The notes under the pieces: model-generated
What the model was told of the DNA's origin: nothing
The model's database searches: none
What the model saw: only the letters and a program-made list of their open reading frames with translations
Origin: Symsagittifera roscoffensis
Lineage: Eukaryota; Xenacoelomorpha; Acoela; Convolutidae
Assembly: GCF_963678635.1 (NCBI RefSeq)
Contig: NC_087063.1
Location: 34,756,540 to 34,820,539, forward strand
Direction of reading: 5' to 3'
DNA: 64,000 nt
Part shown: positions 55,715 to 64,000 of the stretch, piece by piece
Layout of the letters: each line of letters opens with the position of its first letter
How positions within the stretch are numbered: position 1 is the stretch's first letter
Program-made: the position numbers and the translations under genes

Positions 55715-57215
55715 ATAAAAAAAGTAAGAGTGAAATAGTCTCCGAGTAAAATTTTTTTTAAAAAATGAAAGAACATTTTTCCATCGGAGAGAATGATTAT
55801 ATCAGGGTCAAACAAGAAGGACAGGTTAAAGTAACTACGATAGATTGAATAAATGAAACAGTGAATAACAACAGTTTCAAATATATAGAAAAAGTTTAAT
55901 AAAGAAAACCGATTGAATCTGAATTTTTATGTTTCTCGTTTTTTGTATTTTATTCTAAACGCCAGAGGTTTGATGTCCATCATGATGAGAGCTCGATGAT
56001 TGCGAGAATGAGAAAACATTGCACTGCACAGGAAAAACCACTAAAGTGGCCTGGTGCAAAATTCACATGAGCTGAACTGCGGAAATAATTCCTAATAAAT
56101 GTGGATATTTTTTATTAGGCACCATTGGTTAAATTGGGAGGGGGGTTAGCCAAACAGATCCAAATATGATGTTTTTAAAAAAGCAGCTACTATTCGTATG
56201 CAAATACTTCGAAAGCAGTTTCTTTGTTTTAGGAAAAGTCTTAAAACTTGAACCTGAAATCCCCATTAAACTTTTTTATGTATAAGCACTCGCATATACT
56301 CAAGTGAGAGACTATATACCAAAAAAAAACTAATTTTTTCTCTAATCACTGAAAGTGAGAAGGAACTGTGCAATGCATTGAGCTGTTTTCCTGAAAAAAA
56401 AACTGTAACTTTTCTGTTTCAAGGTTTTTTCTAGATTTTTATAGATTAAAGTGTTATTCAATGCCAAAAATTTCCTGAATCCATCGAGCTGTTTTCCTAA
56501 AAAAAACTTTAACTTTTCTTCTGATTCAAGGTTTTCTTCTAGATTTTTTTTAGAACAGAGTGTTATTCAACGCCAAAAATTTCCTGCATTATCAACCAAA
56601 ATACATTCCAATACCAAGCAACCATGAAAAAAATGATAGCCAGTTATTGTGAAAGTAGCACATCATGCTGCAACCGTAGTCTCAAAAAACACCCATTTTT
56701 TTCTTCAAATTATTAGTAATGTTTTTTCCGTGGTGTGATAAAACGATCTGAAAAAACGACAACTTAGAATTTAGGCATTTTCGACACTCATTGGCATCCT
56801 AGGCATACTTAAAAACAGTTTTCGAAAAAAATGACTAGAAAAAACATGCACAAAGCATTAAACATTTTTTAAAAATCTAAACCTTTTTCTGACTTTTTTG
56901 CAGACATTTTTTGAGTTTTTGAGATTTTTGATTCTCAAAATGGCGTTAATAAGATCCAAAAACTAATTATATTGAGTAAAACTAAAATTAAGCCGAAATA
57001 GTTTGTTTTGAAGAGCCTAAAGTAAGCATGAATAAGCATGCTGTCTCGCTTTACTTGCTCGAAATAAGAAATTTCAATCGGTTTTTGTCTGACTTGTTTT
57101 TGTTAGATAAAAAACATCACTCCACTCTTCCCATAGAATCGGTTCATCCACTGTGTGATTCTGCCAAAATGGAGGTTTGTCTTTCACGTTTGATTCGATT
57201 CTGCCGGCTGCGCCA

Positions 57216-57588
57216 TGATAAAAATATTTTTGTTAGAGCTAATTCTACTTATTTACGATTAAAAAAATAAAAAATAAGAGGGAGTTAAATTCAAAGTTTA
57301 AATCCTACGAACGAAAAAACATTCTCTCCGTCGGAGCGAATGAACATATCAGGGTCAGATAAGAAGGACCGGTTAAAGTAATTAAGAAAGATTGAAAATA
57401 AAAACAGTGAACCACAGCACTTTCAAATATATAGAAAAAATATTGAGGAACACAGCTGATTCAATCTACACTTTGATTTTTGTAATTGTTGCTCTTCATT
57501 CCAAAAGCCAGTGGCATGAGGTCTATCATGATGACTGCTCAATGGTTGCGAGTATGAAAAAACAGCGCGCTGCCCAGGAGTAACCACA
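57216..57588 (-). repeat. LTR-like repeat D, duplicate in copy B
   Basis: The duplicate of 48762-49134, with the adjoining primer-binding-like site at 57215-57196. It was copied as part of the segmental duplication, not by transposition. Confidence 0.6.
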
Positions 57589-60500
57589 AATGCGCCCTAA
57601 GGTCCTAACTTAGCAGTTTAGCTGTGGTACACTGAGAAGAACTGGGGCCTCTTCAACTATCATCCACCAATATGGGTTAACCGTTACTAGAAGCAAAATC
57701 AACATATGCTAAATTGCGGAAGTAACTCTTAATAGATGTGGATTTTTTCCATAAGGCACCATTGGTGAAATGGATTGGGGGAGGGGGGGTGGGTTAGCTT
57801 AACAGATCTAAAAATGATGTTCTTAAAAAAGCAGCTACTATTCGTATGCGAATACTTTGAAAGCATTTTTTTTTGTTTTAGGAACAGTCTTAGAACTTGA
57901 GCCTGAAATCTCAGTAGTTTAACAGATCCAAAAAAATGTGAGTCTCAAAAAAACACTGCTATTTGTATGCGAATACCTCAATAAACGTTTTTTTTTCTGT
58001 TTAGGAAATGTTTTAAAACTAGAATATTAAATCTCTATTATATTTTTCATAATAAGCATTCGCATATACCCAAGTGAGAGACTGCTTACCAAAAAGAACT
58101 AAACAACTAAATTGTGCTCCAATCATTGAAGGTGAGAAGGATCTTTGCAATCCGTTGAGCTGTTTTCCTAAAAAAGCCCCTAAATTTCTGTGCAAATGTT
58201 TGCTTTTACATTAATTTAGAACAGCTTCTATGTTTTTAAACGCCAAAATTTTACTCTTATTTACAAAAATGCATTATCAACTAAAATACAATCAACAAAA
58301 AAAAAACAATTTTCTTTTGTATTTGGTTTGTACAGATGACTCGAACCTGTAAGTTAAGGGCTTTTTGCACTGCAAGATGCTATTTTTGTATCACTTGAAG
58401 AAATTAAATCAAACTGCCATTCACAAAAGTTGAAAAATGGATTATATCTAGGATAATTGTCGAATTATGGATAAATTTGTTTCAAAAATTCAATTGTTTT
58501 GTATAAATTTTCGCCGCCTACGCTTCCGAAAAAACTGCATTTTGAGGAATTTCGACGTAACAATTGGTTAAATTCGATTTTCGAACCCTCTTCCATTGTT
58601 ACACCGCTCTGATATTTTTTGATACTTCTGTGTAGAATTTTTTTTTAATATCTCTAATAGTTTGCATTAATTTTTAGCACTCTATGCATTTAATTTGCAG
58701 ACGAAGCCAAAAATAAATAAGGAAGTGAAGTCGAAAGACATGATTAAATATTTTTTATTGAAACATTTTCAGACTATGATTTTTTGCTTGTCATTGGATT
58801 TCTTATACAATAAACAAAAAGCCAGATTTTTGTGTAGATAATATTTGTCTCCGGCTAACGTTCGAAAGGCAGGCAAAGATATGTCTGCCGATTTTAGAAG
58901 CAAGGCAGCAAAGTTATGTTTTCTGTAAGTAAACCGAAAATGGCTTCGTGATACCACTTTTTAGGTAAAGTCTTGGCAGTTTTGTTGAAATATCATACAG
59001 AACAACTAATGAGCTTTGTGACTTTTTGTAGTTGTAGTTTCTTCTATTTTTTTTTAAATTTGAGGCTTTTCTTCTTTTTTTTCTGCAAACTTGCAATGTT
59101 ATGCTTGTCTAATTGACTCCATTTTGGTGTTCATAGATGTTTTCTTGTCGCTATACTCCTATTTTCCTCTCAGCAACTTTTTATTCCGACCATTGAAAAT
59201 GGGGAGGAACTTTGTATTCGGGTGTTTTTGTTTTTTTTCCACGCAAAATTAGGTACCACAAATATTGATCGGACTGGGTTGAGTGATATATAATATTGAG
59301 GCCCTTTCAGTCGTGATTCGAACCACAATTTAAAAAATTCCAAAAACTTTTCCCAGCGTCGAGAAAAAGCGGTTTGATTTTTTTGTCTTAATTAGAGCGA
59401 ATAAAGCAAGCGAGCTGCTACCACAAACAATCAGCGGACTGGGTTGACTGATATATCATATAAAAGCCCTTACAATCGTAATTCGTGAGTAAAAAAAAAT
59501 CGGTTTGAAATTGTTGATTTTTTTGTCTAATTTCTAGGGAGTTAGCTGGCTTACATTAACTTATTTATGCTTAATTTAAGCCTTGGAAATTTAGTTTTAC
59601 TCAAATAAAGTTAGATTTTGGAGTTTTAGCTTCATCTTGGGCAAAAAATTTTGATATTTTGTTTTGAAAAATTTTAAAATTCCCTTTGATTTTTTTGTTT
59701 TTCTCGTTTCTCTTCACAACTTGTTTTCCAATATGCATATTTTACAAAGACTGACGGAAATGCATAAACTTTGTTTTTTCGCTCACATTACTTTATCACA
59801 GCAAGCCAAAAAAACAACAGTTTAAAAAATACTTTTGTTGTAATTTTTTCAAGACTGGTCGGAACATTCTGTGCTACTTGCTATCTTTGTTCAAATTTTG
59901 TAACCGGCTATCTTTGTTCAAATTTTGAATTTATCTATTTTAAAACCCCTCCACCCCTCCACTTTGCGCAATAATTTCTATGGATTTATTAAATGCTTGT
60001 TTCATTACGAATTGATTTCGGTTTCATGGCTTTCATCTCCATTCTGGCTCCCTTGTTTTTTTTGCCAAACTAACGGAATTTCTTTTATTTGAGAACTGAA
60101 TTATTGCTCTGGAGTTGTTCACGCTGAAGTATACGTCCTCATACAATTTATTCATATTCAGAACTGGCAAAAAAAGTTAGAAAAAGACTGAGTCGTATTT
60201 TTGTGGCGGTTACGCTTTAGTTATTATGAAGCTAACATTTTTTGAAGTTTGATGTAATCTCAAATTTGATAATCACAAAATACTTTCAGACTTAAAAAAG
60301 CCGTTTTTCAAGTTTTATTTTACTTTGCCAAATAAATGTTTAAATCAACCCTTTAAAGCAAGCAATAATTTTTTATGAGATAAGAAAAGGTCGTTCCAGT
60401 ATCATAACTTTCTTATACTAAGTTTTTGAAAATTAACTCAAATTTTAATCTTTAAATGAATTTGTGCACTGTGTTGAGAATTTGTCCTTAGTGACCTTCA

Positions 60501-61445
60501 GAGTTCATAATTTGTTTCTTTTTCAAATTCCTAGAGAAATTTAATAAATTCATATTTTAAAAACTCTTCATGAACTGGCAGAATGTGATCATTTTTAATT
60601 CAGAAGGTATGAGAATTTTTATTTGGCTTGTGTAAAAATTAATCACATCATGATTTCGCTATCAATTTGCTCCAGAGAGATATTCATCATTCAGGGTAAC
60701 CATATTATTTTATTTAGAGCTCAATCAAATTTTCCTCTTTTTTTCAGAAAAATTGAGACAACTAAACAACGCTCAAAACATTCAGCGCTTCGTCCTCATA
60801 CTAAAATTCTTGGTCGTCCTCATACTAAAATTCTTGGTTACCGCAAATTGAGGTCCATGACTTAATTAAAAACTTTCAAAGTTGCCCCAATGTTAGTTTC
60901 TGGACCAAAAGTTCGTAGTTTGTGCAGGTTTTTCTAGTAGCGGATAAAGTCTTAAAGAATCATTTTTTGGTCTTGATGGTGTTAAATTAAATCATTAGGG
61001 TATAAAATTTTCTCGCATTAGTCTAAAAATTAGTGGAGGCATTTAGAGGCGATAATCTGAAAATAAATCGAGTTATACTGGAAATGCGTCTCGATAGCCA
61101 GGGCATAGTCTAGACAGTCTGGATATAAATTTCTGACCTCAAATCAAAGTCTGAGAAACAATTATTGGCTGTGTTAATTTATTGAAGCCTATTTATAATG
61201 ACTTTTAATGTGACTTCCTCTTTCCCCTCACATTTCAAAAAAACCATTTCTGTAAAAATTTTACATGTTGTTATGCTGAAAGCGTGATACTACGATAAAA
61301 CTTATCATAAAAAATTTGTTCACAATGATGAATTTAATCACCATGAAAATTTTAATTACGTTGAGACAAGTTAAAATAGCTTTTCAAAGCTGAAACTTAA
61401 ATGTGAAGTAAAAGTGGAAAAGATACTTAAGTGTTCTTAAAATTT

Positions 61446-62390
61446 AACAAAACTTCTCGTACCAGGGCGAAGCCTTGAATGTTCCGACTGCCTTCTAAGG
61501 TCTATAGAGCAGTATTAACATGAAAAAATTAAATGCTAATTTAAAAAATGTTTTTTTTTTTTATTGTGAGATTTGTTGTAAAAAAATCATCCCCCACACG
61601 CCATTTAAAGTACACAGTGACAAATTTGCTCCTTGCAACACATCAATTATGGCAAATAAGCTTCCTTCAACCAATTTGGAACAATTTTTGAGACATATTA
61701 AATCTCTGCTTACGTATATTAGCGGAAAATATATCGCGCGTTATTTGTCCCAAATTGGCCAAAATTTCATTATTCAAACACCCATAACTTAACAAAAAAT
61801 GATCACAGGTGAGATATCTTTTCATATTCAAGCTCAAGGCAACAATACTCTTTGAATGATACAAAAAATTCCCGTCAAAACTCGAAATTTGTCTGACCCC
61901 GAGCACAAATATTTTGTTACTTTAATTTCAAAAGTCGTAACAAGACTGCTCACATCAGGGCGCAGCCCTGAGTGTTCCGATTGCTTTTTTAGGTTTATAG
62001 AGCAGTAATAACTTAAAAAATGTAAAGTAATAGAATAAAATGAAATTTTTTTTGAAAAAGAAAATCAAATTTAAAAAAAAAAATTTCATTTTGCTTTATT
62101 ACATTAAGTTTTTTATTTTTTAGGAAAATCATCTCCTCACACGCGATATTAAGTACGAAAGAAAAGATTTTGCTCCTTGTAACAAATCAGTTCTGGCAAA
62201 TAAGCTCTTTCAATCAATTTGCCACAGTTTCGAAGACGGAATTAATCTCCGCTTACGCGTTAGTAGCGCGAAATATATCGCGCGTTAATTGATTCAAATT
62301 GGCCAAAATGGAAATTTTTAAGCCACCATAACTTTACAAAAAATGGTCACAGGTGAACTGTTTTTTCAAATTTAAGCTCAGGACGAATGA
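61446..62390 (-). mobile_element. Dimer of the GCGCGATA element, duplicate in copy B
   Basis: The duplicate of 52760-53705, with small differences such as a longer T run near 61551 and a shorter A run near 62078. The short open frames at 61520 and 61667 are repeat by-products. Confidence 0.8.
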
Positions 62391-62895
62391 AGTAGAAGCA
62401 AAAGTTGCGCCGATCCCTATTAATTTTTCTTCGGTTGCGCCTGTCGCGGATAACCTTTCCTGGGGAGCGCTGGTCGCGGACATCTCGTTCTGCGCAGTCT
62501 GGAATTGCCGAATTTTAGTCGCGGCTGTATTTTTCCTTTCCCTCCACCTCGCACAAGCATCAAATTTATGGTGTAACGAGTGGTTTTACAATGTTAATTA
62601 TGAAGACCAAATATGTTTGCCGCGGCCTAATTAGTCCGTATGCCAATTTTCATAACAATCGAGTAATGTGAACAAAACTTTTATTTGTAAAATTTTGCAA
62701 GTGGGGATTTTAAAAAAGACTGTTAGACTCGACAGTCTGGAAATACCAAAAATCGGTCACAGTGGTCTGATAATAAAATCACAAACTCGGCCCGGGATGT
62801 CAGCATTACACTTTTCAATTGAACGTTCTCAAACTGGTTGCTACAGTGGGATTAATGTATTTGGATTCATGCGGTATTTGCACGTGTCTAATTAG
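62353..62895 (+). pseudogene. Open segments upstream of the 201-codon gene, duplicate in copy B
   Basis: The duplicate of 53666-54208 with the same two open segments (62353-62634 and 62668-62895) and identical predicted residues. Status is uncertain as for copy A. Confidence 0.25.
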
Positions 62896-62938
62896 TAATC
62901 AAGCTACTTGAGTTAACTATTGAATTCGATGAGTTTTT

Positions 62939-63544
62939 ATGGATACATGTTTGCTTTTGGAGCTTTCTCAGTTGTGCCAACAGATTCTGGATCAATCCAC
63001 CGTAGGAAATGAAACTCAATATTCGAATTCGAAGTCCAAAAAACGCCGCAAGAGGGACAGAAAACATGTGCTTAAGTTGTACACATTAGCGAATCTTCTT
63101 TTGTGCGGTGTTGGACATAATTTCCAAATTGGTGGATGTCCTTCTCAAATGGACGCAGAAAGACTCTTGCTCATTATCGGCGATATTATTGCATCAAATA
63201 CCAACGCTATTATGGAATCGCTTTACAACGACATGATCAGAGGTCTTAAAAAATGTTCACTCTTTTCGAAAAGGAAACTTCGGAAACGATTTCCTTACAC
63301 TCTTTTTGTTCATGCGCCTCAAGCAGCCGATCGTAAACGAGGAAGCCTTGCATCTTTCGTGAACAAAGTACTGCTCGTGGATTACGTAATAATTTATCCC
63401 ATTTCATTCGGCTGGGCCTCGGCTAAGAAAGAGTGCAGTAGAAAAACGCACAGGGTTATAAAAGACGCATTCTCGAAACGGGACACAATTCTATCAATTA
63501 TGGGAAATCACAAGGCACAAAGATCGGGAAACTCCTCGCGGTGA
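62939..63544 (+). CDS. Intronless 201-codon protein of unknown function, copy B
   Basis: A full-length duplicate of the gene at 54252. Only two differences are seen in 606 bases: CCG to CCT in a proline codon before YTLFVH (silent), and TCA to GCA, changing IKDSFSKRD to IKDAFSKRD near the C-terminus. The upstream TGA, start codon, stop and AATAAA (63642-63647) are all kept. With so few changes, selection cannot be inferred; the pair mainly dates the duplication as recent. Confidence 0.55.
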   Translation: MDTCLLLELSQLCQQILDQSTVGNETQYSNSKSKKRRKRDRKHVLKLYTLANLLLCGVGHNFQIGGCPSQMDAERLLLIIGDIIASNTNAIMESLYNDMIRGLKKCSLFSKRKLRKRFPYTLFVHAPQAADRKRGSLASFVNKVLLVDYVIIYPISFGWASAKKECSRKTHRVIKDAFSKRDTILSIMGNHKAQRSGNSSR

Positions 63545-63641
63545 GCACAAAAAAAAACTTTTCACTCCCCAACGCACAAAATCGTGGTTCTTTTTTCTAG
63601 TAATATTTTTCGCCCATAATGAAACAAATAGTCCTACTTTT

Positions 63642-63647
63642 AATAAA
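63642..63647 (+). promoter_or_regulatory. Polyadenylation signal, copy B gene
   Basis: AATAAA 97 bases after the stop codon at 63544, equivalent to 54952-54957 in copy A. Confidence 0.5.
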
Positions 63648-64000
63648 GAGCCAACGTGCAGTGATAAAATAACTGTATTTTTTCACTTGCTCACGCTCAG
63701 CTCATTTCTTTTCCAGGCATAAGAATCCGTGTAGCAGTGCTTATGTGATGTGTTGAAAAGAAAACAGAGCCCACGCGTTTAGCTGAAAAGATGACGCGAC
63801 CAAGTAACCCCCTCCCCCACCTAAAAAATTATAGCTTGGGCTTGGTTTTAGTTTTGTTATTTGTGCTATGAAGGACATTGCTCGAAAAATTTAAATCATA
63901 CAAAATAGGTTTAAGATTGCTCGAATGCCAGTTTGATGATTGTGATGTGGAATCGAACGCCACAAAAATAGTTTACATAAATAAAATTAGTTTTGGAGCT

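Larger units (their letters stand above)
55715..64000. repeat. 8.45-kb direct tandem duplication, copy B (runs off the window)
   Basis: It matches 47261 onward. The offset is 8454 bp to about 58.4 kb, then about 8663 after an extra ~210 bp segment (about 58427-58640), then 8686 after a 23-bp tandem duplication (CGTCCTCATACTAAAATTCT twice, near 60793-60840). Coding frames at 57028, 57392, 59771, 62353, 62668 and 62939 repeat those of copy A. Divergence rises slightly after 63570. The right end lies outside the window. Confidence 0.97.

Overview
This window is AT-rich eukaryotic DNA with GT-AG introns, polyadenylation signals and several families of mobile elements, so it comes from a nuclear genome. 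Metazoan-type genes (a mitochondrial glutamate carrier of the SLC25A18/22 kind, the 3' end of a eukaryotic alanyl-tRNA synthetase, a type II membrane glycoprotein) point to an animal, most likely an invertebrate. The sequence alone does not fix the species. No operons, CRISPR arrays or bacterial features are present.

Layout. 1-10.85 kb is a satellite array of ~151-bp monomers, part of it organised as ~451-bp trimers. It lies upstream of, and apparently inside an intron of, the alanyl-tRNA synthetase gene, whose last two coding exons are 11013-11111 and 13561-13746 (+). 13.7-24.5 kb holds no convincing gene. It contains a second small block of the satellite (17.7-18.8 kb), a MITE nested in another MITE (19.93-20.97 kb), copies of two interspersed families, and two head-to-tail Helitron-like elements (22402-23878 and 23879-24497). 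24705-31470 (+) is a complete six-exon mitochondrial carrier gene of 329 codons whose introns carry a hairpin-headed repeat family. 32.6-34.4 kb is a cluster of three inverted-repeat elements: a 602-bp foldback, a MITE with iterated subterminal motifs, and a hAT-like MITE with a perfect 8-bp target-site duplication. 36342-38951 (-) is a complete three-exon gene for a 440-residue type II membrane protein of unrecognised family.

40.5-49.1 kb is dominated by degenerate, minus-strand, tandemly repeated elements with LTR-like ends and tRNA-like primer-binding sites, including a 1.63-kb tandem pair. 47261-64000 is a recent ~8.45-kb direct tandem duplication whose second copy runs off the window. 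Each copy holds a 201-codon intronless gene of unknown function with its own AATAAA signal (54252-54857 and 62939-63544).

The genes do not form a pathway. The carrier imports glutamate into mitochondria, the synthetase charges tRNA-Ala, and the other two are of unknown function. What stands out is the repeat architecture: satellite higher-order structure in an intron, tandem Helitrons, nested MITEs, tandem LTR-like units and a young segmental duplication. Assignments rest on reading motifs by eye; no database search was possible.
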